Source: Myxococcota bacterium
GTDB lineage: Bacteria > Myxococcota_A > UBA9160 > UBA6930
Length of the DNA: 64,000 nucleotides
Reading direction: 5' to 3'
NCBI GenBank assembly: GCA_028277885.1
Contig: JANQFK010000079.1
Location: 62,001-126,000, forward strand
The notes under the pieces were generated by a model, which ran no database searches, was not told the DNA's origin, and saw only the letters and a list, made by a program, of their open reading frames with translations. Positions 18,030-27,192 of the stretch are shown here, in pieces. Both the position numbers and the translations under genes were made by a program. Position 1 is the stretch's first letter. Every line of letters starts with the position of its first letter.

Positions 18030-19466
18030 ATGCCCGCCCGAGCCGTGCTTCCCGCCTCCGAGATCCGGCACTGGGACCGCGAGGCGGACGTGCTGGTGGT
18101 GGGGCTCGGTGCCGCAGGGGCCGCCGCGGCCCTGGAGGCGGCCCGGGCCGGCGCCGAGACCCTGGTGCTCGAGCGCGCCGGCGCGGGGGGTGGAACCTCG
18201 GCGATGTCCGGCGGAGTCCTCTACCTGGGCGGGGGCACCGCGCTCCAGAAGGCCTGCGGCTTCGACGACACGCCGGAGGCCATGCGCGCCTACCTGGGCG
18301 CCTCCTGCGGCGAGGGTCCCGACGAGGCGAAGCTGGCCCTCTACTGCGAGGGGAGCGTCGAGCACTACGAGTGGCTCGTCGCCCGGGGCGTCCCCTTCAA
18401 GCCCGTCTTCCATCCCGGCGTGAGCGGCGAGCCGCCCAACGACGACGGCCTGGTCTGGTCGGGCTCGGAGCGCGCCCACCCGTACCGGGAGCTCGCGCCA
18501 CCCGCGCCGCGCGGCCACGTGCCGCAGCAGGACCACCAGGCAGGGCCGCTGCTGATGCAGAAGCTCGTGGCGGCCGTGGAGGCGAGCCCGGCGCGGGTCG
18601 CCGCGAACCACCGCTGCGTCGCGCTCGTGCAGCAGGACGACGGCCGCGTGGTCGGGGTGCGGACCGCGCACTTCGGCGAGGAGGTCGCGATCCGCGCCCG
18701 GCGCGGCGTCGTGCTCACAACCGGCGGCTTCGTCCACGACGACGCCATGCTGGAGGCCCATGCTCCCGCCGCGCGCCGCTGCAGGATCCGCGTGGGGGCC
18801 GAGGGGGACGACGGCAGCGGCATCCGCCTCGGCGTCGCCGCCGGCGGCGCCACGCTGCACATGGACGCCCTCTCGATCTCGCTGCCCGCCACCCAGCCCT
18901 GGGGCCTCAAGCGGGGCCTGCTGGTGAACGCCCGGGGCGAGCGCTTCATCAACGAGGACGCCTACTACGGTCGCCTGGGAGAGCACGCGCTGCTGCACCA
19001 CGACGGGCGCGCCTGGCTGGTCGTGGACGACGACGTGTTCGAGAAGCCCGACTACCCGCGCGAGGTGGCCGCCGTGGGCGAGACGCCGTCGGAGCTCGAG
19101 CGCGAGCTCGGGCTGCCCGATGGCAGCCTGGCCCGCACCCTGGAGACCTACAACGCCCACGCCGCCCGGGGCGAGGACCCGCGCTTCCACAAGGCGGCCG
19201 AGTGGGTGCGCCCCCTCGCGAGCCCGCCCTTCGGCGCCTTCGACTGCACCGTGGAGCGCTCCATCTACGCGGCCTTCACCCTGGGCGGGCTTCGCACCGA
19301 CGTCGACGGCCGCGTGCTCGACGCCCGCGGCGACGCGATCCCGGGCCTGCTCGCCGCCGGGCGCTCCACCTCGGGCCTCGCCGTCGGCGGCTACAGCAGC
19401 GGTCTCTCCCTCGGCGACGGGACGTTCTTCGGACGGCGCGCGGGACGCGCGGCCGCGGCGCGCTAG
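18030..19466 (+). CDS. FAD-binding dehydrogenase of the fumarate reductase/3-ketosteroid dehydrogenase type
   Basis: A 478-residue flavoprotein. The FAD Rossmann motif is VLVVGLGAAGAAAALEAARAG, followed by the GGGTSAMSGGVLYLGGG segment typical of the fumarate-reductase/KstD group. The C-terminus carries GLLAAGRSTSGLAVGGYSSGLSLGDG, the second FAD-contact region. Family members reduce fumarate-like acids or introduce the delta-1 double bond of steroids. With a CYP51-like P450 and other oxidoreductases nearby, an isoprenoid or steroid substrate is plausible but unproven. Its 3' end overlaps that of zwf by four bases. Confidence 0.85.
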   Translation: MPARAVLPASEIRHWDREADVLVVGLGAAGAAAALEAARAGAETLVLERAGAGGGTSAMSGGVLYLGGGTALQKACGFDDTPEAMRAYLGASCGEGPDEAKLALYCEGSVEHYEWLVARGVPFKPVFHPGVSGEPPNDDGLVWSGSERAHPYRELAPPAPRGHVPQQDHQAGPLLMQKLVAAVEASPARVAANHRCVALVQQDDGRVVGVRTAHFGEEVAIRARRGVVLTTGGFVHDDAMLEAHAPAARRCRIRVGAEGDDGSGIRLGVAAGGATLHMDALSISLPATQPWGLKRGLLVNARGERFINEDAYYGRLGEHALLHHDGRAWLVVDDDVFEKPDYPREVAAVGETPSELERELGLPDGSLARTLETYNAHAARGEDPRFHKAAEWVRPLASPPFGAFDCTVERSIYAAFTLGGLRTDVDGRVLDARGDAIPGLLAAGRSTSGLAVGGYSSGLSLGDGTFFGRRAGRAAAAR

Positions 19467-20983
19467 CGCCCCTCGGACCAGCGGCCCTCGCAGCCGCGGA
19501 ACAACGCCTCGGACTCGGCGGGCCCCCAGCTGCCGGCGGGGTACTCGAGCAGCGGAGGCGCCTCGGGGCCCCGCCAGGCGGCGAGCACCTCGTCGGCGAA
19601 GCGCCAGCTCGCCTCGATCTCGTCGGCTCGCAAGAAGAGCGTCTGGTCGCCGAGGATCGCATCCAGCAGCAGGCGCTCGTAGGCGTCGGGCGGCGCCTCG
19701 CCGAAGTGCTCGCGGTAGTCGAACTCGAGCGCGGCCGGCGCCATCGACATGGAGGGCCCCGGCCGCTTCACGCCGAAGGAGAGCCGGATCGCCTCGCGCG
19801 GCTGCACCGCGAGGGTCAGCACGTTGGGGCGGATCTCGCACAGGGACCCGTCGCGCTGGAGACGCCGCAGATCGGCCTCGCTCACGCCCGCGGGACGGTC
19901 GAAGAGCTGGAGGGGCGGCGTGCGGAAGTGCACCTGCACCTCGGTGAAGCGGCGCGGCAGCCGCTTGCCGTGGCGCAGCAGGAAGGGGACGCCGTTCCAG
20001 CGCCAGTTCGCGATCTCGGCCCGCAGCGCCACGTAGGTCTCGGTCCCGGAGCCCGGCGCCACGCCCTCCTCCTCGCGGTAGCCGGGCACGGGCTTCCCGC
20101 CCGCGACCCCGGCGGCGTAGCGGGCGCGCACGCCGAACTCGTGGGGCGTGCTCGGGTCCGGGAAGCGCAGCGCGCGCAGCAGCTCGACCTTCTGGTTGCG
20201 GATGGCCTCGGGATCGAGGGACGGAGGCGGCTCCATTCCCACCAGCGCGAGCACCTGGAGCATGTGGTTCTGGAGCATGTCGCGCAGTGCGCCGGTGGCG
20301 TCGTAGTAGGCGCCGCGCCCCGGCTCGACGCCGATCTCCTCGGCGACGGTGACCTGCACCAGCTCGACGTGGTGGCGGTTCCAGAGGGGCTCGAAGATGG
20401 CGTTGTGGAAGCGGAAGCCCAGCAGGTTCTGGACCGTCTCCTTCCCCAGGTAGTGATCGATGCGGTAGATCTGCTCCTCGCGCAGCACCGTGTGCAGGTC
20501 GCGGCTCAGCCGCCGCGCGCTGGGGAGGTCGGTCCCGAAGGGCTTCTCGATCACGACCCGGCGCCAGGCCTCGCGCTCGCCCTCGGCCATGACGAGGAGC
20601 CCCGCCTCGGCGAGGCTCACAGCGGCCACGGCGAAGAGCTCGGGCTTGAGCGAGAGGTAGAAGAGCCGGCCCGCGCCGCGCCCGCCGGGGAGTGCGTCCA
20701 GGCGGTCCGAGAGCGCGGCCAGGGCCTCGGCGTCGGACACGTCGCCGGCCAGGTAGTGGAGCCGCGGGGCGAGCCGGTCGAAGTCGGCGCGCTGCTCCTC
20801 GGGGAGGAAGGCCCGCAGCTCGCGGCGGAAGTCCTCGTCGGTCTTGGGCCGGCGGGAGACCCCCACGACGGAGAAGTCGCCGCCCGCCTGCCGCGCGGCG
20901 ATGCGCGCGAGGGCGGGGACCAGCTTGCGCCGGGTCAGGTCGCCGCTGGCGCCGAAGATCACCACCTGGGGGGTCTGGGGCAT
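19463..20983 (-). CDS. zwf: glucose-6-phosphate 1-dehydrogenase
   Basis: Oxidises glucose-6-phosphate to 6-phosphogluconolactone with NADP+. The 506-residue length is normal. The nucleotide-binding GASGDLTRRKL motif is near the N-terminus, EKPFGTDL follows, and the active-site signature RIDHYLGKE contains the catalytic His-Tyr-Leu-Gly-Lys. The ATG at 20983 (MPQTPQVVIFG) is chosen over an open but non-homologous upstream extension. It is divergent from tal-gnd-pgl, so one block holds the whole oxidative pentose phosphate set. Confidence 0.97.
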   Translation of the reverse strand: MPQTPQVVIFGASGDLTRRKLVPALARIAARQAGGDFSVVGVSRRPKTDEDFRRELRAFLPEEQRADFDRLAPRLHYLAGDVSDAEALAALSDRLDALPGGRGAGRLFYLSLKPELFAVAAVSLAEAGLLVMAEGEREAWRRVVIEKPFGTDLPSARRLSRDLHTVLREEQIYRIDHYLGKETVQNLLGFRFHNAIFEPLWNRHHVELVQVTVAEEIGVEPGRGAYYDATGALRDMLQNHMLQVLALVGMEPPPSLDPEAIRNQKVELLRALRFPDPSTPHEFGVRARYAAGVAGGKPVPGYREEEGVAPGSGTETYVALRAEIANWRWNGVPFLLRHGKRLPRRFTEVQVHFRTPPLQLFDRPAGVSEADLRRLQRDGSLCEIRPNVLTLAVQPREAIRLSFGVKRPGPSMSMAPAALEFDYREHFGEAPPDAYERLLLDAILGDQTLFLRADEIEASWRFADEVLAAWRGPEAPPLLEYPAGSWGPAESEALFRGCEGRWSEGR

Positions 20984-21125
20984 CGCCGCCTCTCCGATGC
21001 TTCCGCGAGACTCCAGGTACGCTAGCTGGGTGGGGCGGGGGTCGCCGCGGTCCCACGTAACCGCTGGCGGGCCCGCGAATCCGAGCGATGGTTCCTGAAT
21101 GGACCCCACAGAAGGACGACTCGCC

Positions 21126-22208
21126 ATGACCTCCCTCAAGACGCTCCACGACCACGGCCAGAGCATCTGGCTCGACAGCATCAGCCGCGAGCTGCTCGAG
21201 ACCGGCACCCTCGCGCGCTACATCGCCGAACTCTCGGTCACCGGCCTCACCTCGAACCCCACCATCTTCGAGAAGGCGATCTCGGCCTCCAGCCGCTACG
21301 ACGCCTCGATCCAGGAGCGCCTGTCCCGCGAGCTGCCCCCGGAGCGGCTGTTCTTCGAGCTGGCGCTCGAGGACATCGTCGCCGCCGCCGACCTCCTCGC
21401 GCCGGCCTGGGAGGCCAGCGGCGGGCTCGACGGCTTCGCCTCGATCGAGGTCTCCCCCACCCTGGCCGACGACTCCGAGGCCACCATCGCCGAGGGCAAG
21501 GCGCTCTTCGCCGAGGCGGGCCGTCCCAACGTGCTGATCAAGGTCCCGGGCACCGAGGCCGGGGTGGTGGCCATCGAGGAGCTGATCGCCGCGGGCGTGC
21601 CCGTGAACGTCACCCTGCTCTTCTCGCGCACCCACTACCGCGCCGCCGCCGAGGCCTACCTGCGCGGGGTCGAGCGGCGCGTCCAGGCCGGGCAGGATCC
21701 CCACGTCGCCTCGGTGGCGTCGCTGTTCGTCTCGCGGTGGGACGGCCACACGGCGTCGGTCCTGCCGACCGGGCTCGCCAACCGCCTGGGCCTCGCCGTG
21801 GCCCAGCGCACCTTCCAGGTCTACCGCGGGCTGTTCGACTCCGAGCGCTGGAGCGCCCTCGCCGCGGCGGGCGCCCACCCCCAGCGGCTGCTGTGGGCGA
21901 GCACCGGCACCAAGGACGCGAGCCTGCCCGAGGGCTACTACGTGACCGCCCTGGCGGCCGAGGGCACCGTGAACACCATGCCCGAGAAGACCCTGCTCGC
22001 CTTCGCCGAGCGGGGCGAGGTGGGCGAGACCCTCGGCCGCGACGCCAGCGAGGCGGACCGGACGCTGGCGGCCATCGTCGAGGCCGGCGTCGACGTCGAC
22101 GCCCTGGCGGCGCGCCTCCAGGCGGAGGGCCGCGACTCGTTCGTCGGGTCCTGGAACGACCTGCTGGCCTGTCTCGAGTCGAAGCGCAACGCGTTGCGGG
22201 CCGCCTGA
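21126..22208 (+). CDS. tal: transaldolase
   Basis: Transfers a dihydroxyacetone unit between sugar phosphates in the pentose phosphate pathway. The 360-residue protein has the long actinobacterial/cyanobacterial-type transaldolase layout: [13 protein letters not shown] at the start, [11 protein letters not shown], then the Schiff-base lysine in NVLIKVPGT, and NVTLLFS. The ATG at 21126 is supported by GAAGGA upstream; an in-frame ATG at 21099 is an alternative. First gene of tal-gnd-pgl. Confidence 0.95.
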   Translation: MTSLKTLHDHGQSIWLDSISRELLETGTLARYIAELSVTGLTSNPTIFEKAISASSRYDASIQERLSRELPPERLFFELALEDIVAAADLLAPAWEASGGLDGFASIEVSPTLADDSEATIAEGKALFAEAGRPNVLIKVPGTEAGVVAIEELIAAGVPVNVTLLFSRTHYRAAAEAYLRGVERRVQAGQDPHVASVASLFVSRWDGHTASVLPTGLANRLGLAVAQRTFQVYRGLFDSERWSALAAAGAHPQRLLWASTGTKDASLPEGYYVTALAAEGTVNTMPEKTLLAFAERGEVGETLGRDASEADRTLAAIVEAGVDVDALAARLQAEGRDSFVGSWNDLLACLESKRNALRAA

Positions 22209-22228
22209 GGGCGGCGGGAGGAGCCGCC

Positions 22229-23239
22229 ATGCAGCTCGGAATGATCGGCCTCGGCCGCATGGGGGCGAACATGGTCCGCCGCCTCATGGGCAGGGGCCAC
22301 GACCTCGTCGTCTACGACGTGAGCGCCGAGGCGGTGAAGCGCCTGGCCGAGGAGGGAGCCACGGGCGGCGCCTCCCTCGCCCACCTCGTCGAGAAGCTCG
22401 ACCGACCCCGGGCCATCTGGCTGATGGTGCCCGCGGCCTTCGTGGACGACACGATCCGCGCCCTCGTGCCCCTGCTCGGCGCCGACGACGTCATCGTGGA
22501 CGGCGGCAACACCCACTACCCCGAGGACATCCGGCGGGCGCGGGAGCTCGAGGCCGACGGCATCCACTACGTCGACGTCGGCACCAGCGGCGGCGTCTGG
22601 GGCCTCGAGCGGGGCTACTGCCAGATGATCGGCGGCGAGACCGCGATCGTGGCGCGCCTCGAGCCCGTGTTCGCCGACCTCGCCCCCTCGGTGGAGGCGG
22701 CGCCGCGCTCGCCGGGGCGCGAGGGCACGCCGAGCCCCGCCGAGCAGGGCTGGCTGCACTGCGGCCCCCACGGCGCGGGCCACTTCGTCAAGATGGTCCA
22801 CAACGGCATCGAGTACGGCCTGATGGCCGCCTACGCCGAGGGGCTCGACATCCTGCGCCACGCAGACGTGGGGCTGCGCGAGCGCCACGCCGACGCCGAG
22901 ACCAGCCCCCTCGAGCGCCCGGAGCACTACCGCTACGAGTTCGACCTGGCCGAGATCGCCGAGCTGTGGCGGCGCGGCAGCGTGGTGGGGTCCTGGCTGC
23001 TCGACCTCACCGCCAAGGCGCTGGGCGAGGACCCGCAGCTCGCGCGCTTCGGCGGACGCGTCTCCGACTCGGGAGAGGGGCGCTGGACCATCCAGGCCGC
23101 CGTCGAGGAGGGCGTCCCCGCCCACGTCCTGACCGCCGCGCTCTACGACCGCTTCGCCTCGCGGGGCGAGAACGAGTTCGCCCACAAGGTGCTCTCGGCG
23201 ATGCGCTTCGAGTTCGGCGGCCACTCCGAGAAGGGCTGA
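22229..23239 (+). CDS. gnd: 6-phosphogluconate dehydrogenase, decarboxylating (short GntZ/YqeC type)
   Basis: Converts 6-phosphogluconate to ribulose-5-phosphate and CO2. The NAD(P)-binding motif is [16 protein letters not shown], the substrate loop is [21 protein letters not shown], and the catalytic region is [18 protein letters not shown]. At 336 residues it belongs to the short form, which is often NAD-linked, rather than the 470-residue form. GGGAGGAG precedes the ATG, 20 bases after tal. Confidence 0.95.
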   Translation: MQLGMIGLGRMGANMVRRLMGRGHDLVVYDVSAEAVKRLAEEGATGGASLAHLVEKLDRPRAIWLMVPAAFVDDTIRALVPLLGADDVIVDGGNTHYPEDIRRARELEADGIHYVDVGTSGGVWGLERGYCQMIGGETAIVARLEPVFADLAPSVEAAPRSPGREGTPSPAEQGWLHCGPHGAGHFVKMVHNGIEYGLMAAYAEGLDILRHADVGLRERHADAETSPLERPEHYRYEFDLAEIAELWRRGSVVGSWLLDLTAKALGEDPQLARFGGRVSDSGEGRWTIQAAVEEGVPAHVLTAALYDRFASRGENEFAHKVLSAMRFEFGGHSEKG

Positions 23240-23255
23240 GCCGGGCGCCGACGCC

Positions 23256-23966
23256 GTGGAGATCGAGGTGCTTCCCGATGCCACCGCCGTCGCGCAACGC
23301 GCGGCCGGCCGGGTGGCGCGGCGGGCGCGCGAGGCCGTGGCCCGGCGCGGCGCCTTCCATCTCGCGGTGAGCGGAGGCTCGACTCCGTGGCGGATGCTCG
23401 AGGCCCTGGCCGGGGAGGAGGTGCCCTGGCGGGCCGTGCACCTCTTCCAGGTGGACGAGCGCATCGCACCCCGCGGCGATCCGGACCGCAACTGGACCCG
23501 CGTCGAGGAGGTCCTGCTGGACCGGGTCCCGCTGCCGGAGTCGCACCGGCATCCGATGCCCGTGGAGGGCCCGGACCTCGAGGCCGGTGCGGCCGCCTAC
23601 GCGCGCGAGCTCGCCGGGGTGGCGGGAGAGCCGCCCGTGCTCGACCTCGTCCACCTCGGGCTCGGCGAGGACGGCCACACGGCGTCGCTGCTGCCCGGCG
23701 ACGCGGTGCTCTCGGTGTCGGACGCCGACGTCGCGCTCACCACCGGCGCCCGCGAGGGGCGGCGGCGCATGACGCTCACCTACCCCGCCATCGCGCGGGC
23801 GCGCGAGGTCCTGTGGCTGGTGACCGGCGCCTCGAAGGCCCCGATGCTCCGGCGCCTCGAGGCGGGCGACGCCTCCATCCCGGCCGGGCGGATCCGGCGG
23901 GAGGCGGCCCGGGTGCTGGCGGACGCCGCGGCCGCGACGCCCGACGCAGACGCGGGCGCGACCTAG
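23256..23966 (+). CDS. pgl: 6-phosphogluconolactonase
   Basis: Hydrolyses 6-phosphogluconolactone, the product of Zwf. The 236-residue protein has the SugarP-isomerase fold motifs LAVSGGSTPWRML, FQVDERIAPRGDPDRN and LGLGEDGHTASLLPG. It begins at a GTG 16 bases after gnd, completing the operon. Its 3' end overlaps the converging histidine-rich gene by four bases. Confidence 0.94.
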   Translation: MEIEVLPDATAVAQRAAGRVARRAREAVARRGAFHLAVSGGSTPWRMLEALAGEEVPWRAVHLFQVDERIAPRGDPDRNWTRVEEVLLDRVPLPESHRHPMPVEGPDLEAGAAAYARELAGVAGEPPVLDLVHLGLGEDGHTASLLPGDAVLSVSDADVALTTGAREGRRRMTLTYPAIARAREVLWLVTGASKAPMLRRLEAGDASIPAGRIRREAARVLADAAAATPDADAGAT

Positions 23967-24268
23967 TGCCGGCGGTGGATCCGGTGGCGGTGGACATGGT
24001 GGCCGCGGCCGAGGTGCCGGCGATCGAAGTGTCCGAAGCGCCCGTGGCGAAGCTTCCAGGCCAGGTACTTGTTCGTGCGGAGGTCGTGGCCGTGGCGGTA
24101 GGCGCGGCCACGGTGGTGCCGGCTCGAGTGCCCGTGGTGGTGCTCGAGGGTGTCGCCCCGGTACGAAGGGTGGTGGGCGTGGTGGCGCCCGTGGCTCGCC
24201 TGGGCGGCGCTCGCGCCCAGGAGCACGAGGCCGGCGGCGAGGACGAGGCTGCGGGTCAGGCTCTGCAT
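23963..24268 (-). CDS. secreted histidine-rich small protein
   Basis: A 101-residue protein with a clean signal peptide (SLVLAAGLVLLGASAAQA, cleaved before SHG). The mature part of about 76 residues has 22 histidines plus many arginines, in clusters such as RHHAHH and EHHHGH. Histidine clusters of this kind bind nickel, zinc or copper, so a periplasmic metal sink is likely. No family is recognised. Confidence 0.72.
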   Translation of the reverse strand: MQSLTRSLVLAAGLVLLGASAAQASHGRHHAHHPSYRGDTLEHHHGHSSRHHRGRAYRHGHDLRTNKYLAWKLRHGRFGHFDRRHLGRGHHVHRHRIHRRH

Positions 24269-24419
24269 GGTTCGCTTCTCCCGTTTCTTGGTTGGTTCCT
24301 TCGATGCCGGAGCCCCCGCGCGGTTCTGTGACCCCCGGGTCGGCGCCGTGCGCGCCCCCCTCCACCCCGATGTGACCCCCCGGTCGACCGGGCATCCGAC
24401 GGGCAGGAGGAACCACCCC

Positions 24420-24866
24420 ATGCCTCTTCGCGCCCTCTCGCTCGTGCTCCTGACCCTGCCCTTCCTGCTGGCCGCCAAGGCCGAGGAGGCCGGCGTCCCG
24501 GACCACGCCGAGCATCGCCACGCCTTCGTCCGCATCACCGACGGCTCGATCCGTCCCGGCTCCCTGCGCGTCGACTCCGAGGACGCCCTCGGCTGGCTCA
24601 ACTACTCGCGCAAGATCGCGCGGGTCTCCTTCGACAAGGACGTCGCCGAGCGCATGTTCTGCACCGCCAAGGGCGGCTTCCGCATCGCCGGCGACCGCCT
24701 CGTCTCCCAGCCCATCCAGGCCTTCCAGTTCGCGTCGCTGTGCCGGCTGGAGCCCGGCGAGTACACCTACCGGGTGGAGCTGGTGGGCGGCGCCGGCTCG
24801 GCCCAGAACCTGACCCCGGTCTCGTCGCGCGAGGGCAAGATCGTCGTCACCGCCGCGGCCGGCTAG
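24420..24866 (+). CDS. secreted cupredoxin-like protein
   Basis: A 148-residue protein with a signal peptide ending LLAAKA. The mature part is a predicted beta-sandwich (FVRITDGSIRPGSLRV, LGWLNYSRKIARVSFD, CRLEPGEYTYRVELVG), the layout of cupredoxin/plastocyanin-like domains. The usual His-Cys-His-Met copper set is not fully evident, so metal binding is uncertain. AGGAGG precedes the ATG. It is divergent from the histidine-rich gene and convergent with the acyltransferase gene. Confidence 0.65.
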   Translation: MPLRALSLVLLTLPFLLAAKAEEAGVPDHAEHRHAFVRITDGSIRPGSLRVDSEDALGWLNYSRKIARVSFDKDVAERMFCTAKGGFRIAGDRLVSQPIQAFQFASLCRLEPGEYTYRVELVGGAGSAQNLTPVSSREGKIVVTAAAG

Positions 24867-25588
24867 ATCCGCTGCTGGCGCGCACCCTGGAGTCGCTCGC
24901 GCACCCGCTGCGCGAGCGCCTCCGGCTCCTCGGCCTCCACGTCCCGGACGGGGATCGGCTCGAGGATCGCGATGCGGATCGCGTGGCGGCCCTGCACCAC
25001 CAGGGTGCCCGGACGCCAGGCCCGGCCCGTGCCCTCGAGCAGGACCGGAACCAGCGGCACCTGCGCGCGGCGCGCCAGCACGAAGGCGCCGGCCCGGAAG
25101 GGCGCCAGGCCGTCGGGCGAGAGGCGGCCCTCGGGAAAGATCGCGACGGGGCTGCCCTCGGCGAGCGCCCCCTCGGCTCGCTCGAGGGCGCGGCGCCCGC
25201 TCTCGCGGTCTCCGATCCGCACCGGGATGTGGCGGCAGGCACGGAACAGCCAGCCCGCCAGGGGGATGCGGAACAGCCAGGACTCCGCCAGGAAGCGCGC
25301 CGGCGTGCGCAGCGGCAGGAGCGCCAGCACGTCGAGGCCCGACTCGTGGTTGGCGACGAGCACGTAGGGCCCGTCCCGGGGCATGCGCTCGCGGACCTCG
25401 ACGCGGAGGCGGTAGAGCGGCGTGAGCCACCCGTAGAGTGAGATCCAGCTCGCCGTGAAGCGACGCAGGTGATCGCGCCGCGGGTCCCGCCACCCCGTGA
25501 GCCGCTCCACCAGGAAGGCGACCGGGAAGAGCGGCAGCATGATGAGCGAGAGCAGCAGCCAGGCGTAGACTGAGCGGATGAGCGACAC
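24863..25588 (-). CDS. plsC: 1-acyl-sn-glycerol-3-phosphate acyltransferase
   Basis: Transfers an acyl chain to lysophosphatidic acid in phospholipid synthesis at the inner membrane. The 241-residue protein has an N-terminal TM segment (YAWLLLSLIMLPLFPVAFLV), the catalytic NHESGLD (HxxxxD) box, and FPEGRLS, the substrate-binding box. The start is a GTG at 25588 that overlaps the divergent gene start by 11 bases; a later in-frame ATG at 25540 is an alternative. Confidence 0.9.
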   Translation of the reverse strand: MSLIRSVYAWLLLSLIMLPLFPVAFLVERLTGWRDPRRDHLRRFTASWISLYGWLTPLYRLRVEVRERMPRDGPYVLVANHESGLDVLALLPLRTPARFLAESWLFRIPLAGWLFRACRHIPVRIGDRESGRRALERAEGALAEGSPVAIFPEGRLSPDGLAPFRAGAFVLARRAQVPLVPVLLEGTGRAWRPGTLVVQGRHAIRIAILEPIPVRDVEAEEPEALAQRVRERLQGARQQRI

Positions 25589-26225
25589 GCGTCCTCACGG
25601 AGTGCCGGTCGGAATCTCGGCCGGCCGGCTCTCGAACGGCCGGGTTGGATGCCGCTTCGCCCGATGCGTCGCGCTCGCCCTGGGCCTCGCGGGCGGGGCC
25701 TGGCTCCTCGCGCCCGGGGGCGCCGCGGGCCAGCCCACGGAGGCGCAGTCCGTGGTGGCGGTGGTCGGCACCCTCGACGCTCCCTTCGCCACCGTACGCG
25801 AGGTGCTCCTCGACCTCGAGGGCTTCTCGCGCTGGTTCCCGCCCCTGGGAGCCTGGCGCGTCCTCGCTCGCGACGAGGAGGGAGCCCGGGTCCACGGCGT
25901 CCAGGCGCTGCCCTGGCCCGTGCGCGACCGGGACTACGTGGTCCGCTACCGCGGGTGGGAGGACTGGGAGGGCGCCTTCTTCCTCGAGGCCACGGGGCTT
26001 CCCGGAGCCGCGCCGCCCCCCGCCGAGGGCGTGGTGCGGCTCGAGGACCTGCGCAGCGAGTGGCGCCTGCGGGCGACGCCCGCCGGAACCGAGGCGCGCG
26101 ACCGCTACGCGGGGTCGCCGGGCGGTGCGCTTCCCGAGTGGGTCTCCCGGATCGGCTGGCAGTCGCGGACCCGCGCCGTCGTCGACGGCCTGCGGCGCGA
26201 GGTGGAGCGGCGCCTCGGACGCTGA
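25578..26225 (+). CDS. secreted START/SRPBCC-domain protein
   Basis: A 215-residue protein with a probable signal peptide (CVALALGLAGGAWLLAPGGAAG). It is followed by an SRPBCC/START-like fold: ATVREVLLDLEGFSRWFPPLGAWRVL, then DRDYVVRYRGWED, and a C-terminal helix (GLRREVERRL). Such domains bind lipids or other hydrophobic ligands. Its start overlaps that of plsC, and its end overlaps the converging protease gene by about 120 bases, which is unusually long. Confidence 0.7.
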   Translation: MSDTRPHGVPVGISAGRLSNGRVGCRFARCVALALGLAGGAWLLAPGGAAGQPTEAQSVVAVVGTLDAPFATVREVLLDLEGFSRWFPPLGAWRVLARDEEGARVHGVQALPWPVRDRDYVVRYRGWEDWEGAFFLEATGLPGAAPPPAEGVVRLEDLRSEWRLRATPAGTEARDRYAGSPGGALPEWVSRIGWQSRTRAVVDGLRREVERRLGR

Positions 26226-27112
26226 GCCCCGGCGAGCAGCCCGAGCGCGACCAGCATCCCGGTCGTGGGCTCGGGCACCGGGTACAGCACGGCGCGCCCT
26301 CCGAGCTCGTCGGGCCCCAGGCTCGTGAAGAAGGCCGCCGGGCAGGGCGCGGTGGGGTTCGGGCCGCAGGGCTCGTTGGACATGACCGTGGTGACGTCGA
26401 TGTTCGGCGACACGATCAGCCCCGCGAAGGGATCGGCGGGGTCGATCGGCATCGCGTTGAAGGGATCGAGGTCCGTGTCGTAGCTCGTCGTCTCGTTTGG
26501 GTGGCCGAGCCCGAGGGCGTGCCCGAGCTCGTGGATCACGACGCGCGTCAGGACCTGGAGCCGCGAGGCGCCGAGGGGCGCCAGGAACTCGAAGTTGTCG
26601 ATGTTGAGGTAGAGGTCGGCGCCGGTGATCCCGTAGCCCGACGAGGCCTGCCCGTTGGTGAGCGGCCGGCTGGCGAAGAAGTCCACCGCGGGAACCGCCA
26701 GACCGGTGAAGGCCTGGGGATTGGCGACGAAGAGCGGGTGGCTGTCGGAGACGGCGAACAGGTCGATCTCGAAGCCGAGCTCGGGCCCCTCGACGGTGCC
26801 CGCCGCGTCGAGCTGGACGTCGAACTGGAGGACGGGACTCGCCCAGGCCTCGATCCCGTCCAGGATCGCCTGCTCGACGTCGGCGAGGGCGTCCCCATCC
26901 ACTTGCAACGCGGCCGCGACGCCGGGCGCGATCCCCACCTGGATGCCGCCGTCGAGGCCCGTCACCGACGACCAACGCGCCGCCTGGGCCAGCACGGCCT
27001 GCGGCGATCCGCTGGAGAGCTCGGGAAACAGCGAGAAGGCCCGGGTGGAAGCGGGTGCCAGGAGCAGCGCCACCAGGACGGAGCCCAGGAGCGGGAGCGA
27101 ACGAGGCGTCAC
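26105..27112 (-). CDS. secreted metzincin-type metalloprotease with PEP-CTERM tail
   Basis: About 335 residues from a GTG at 27112, beginning with a signal peptide (SVLVALLLAPASTRAF). The zinc site is HELGHALGLGH, with the extended third histidine of metzincins. A PEP-CTERM tail follows (VPEPTTGMLVALGLLAGAQRPRRR split by normal residues), so it should be exported and sorted to the envelope. About 35 low-quality Arg/Ser-rich residues continue beyond the tail and overlap the converging START-domain gene. This hints at a small frameshift or lost stop near the 3' end. Confidence 0.75.
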   Translation of the reverse strand: MTPRSLPLLGSVLVALLLAPASTRAFSLFPELSSGSPQAVLAQAARWSSVTGLDGGIQVGIAPGVAAALQVDGDALADVEQAILDGIEAWASPVLQFDVQLDAAGTVEGPELGFEIDLFAVSDSHPLFVANPQAFTGLAVPAVDFFASRPLTNGQASSGYGITGADLYLNIDNFEFLAPLGASRLQVLTRVVIHELGHALGLGHPNETTSYDTDLDPFNAMPIDPADPFAGLIVSPNIDVTTVMSNEPCGPNPTAPCPAAFFTSLGPDELGGRAVLYPVPEPTTGMLVALGLLAGAQRPRRRSTSRRRPSTTARVRDCQPIRETHSGSAPPGDPA

Positions 27113-27192
27113 GCCTGGAGAGTGGACGTCGGGAGCGATGCGTGGCGCGGACCCGGGGCCGGGGCCCCGGGCCGCCGCCGCCACACCGACCG

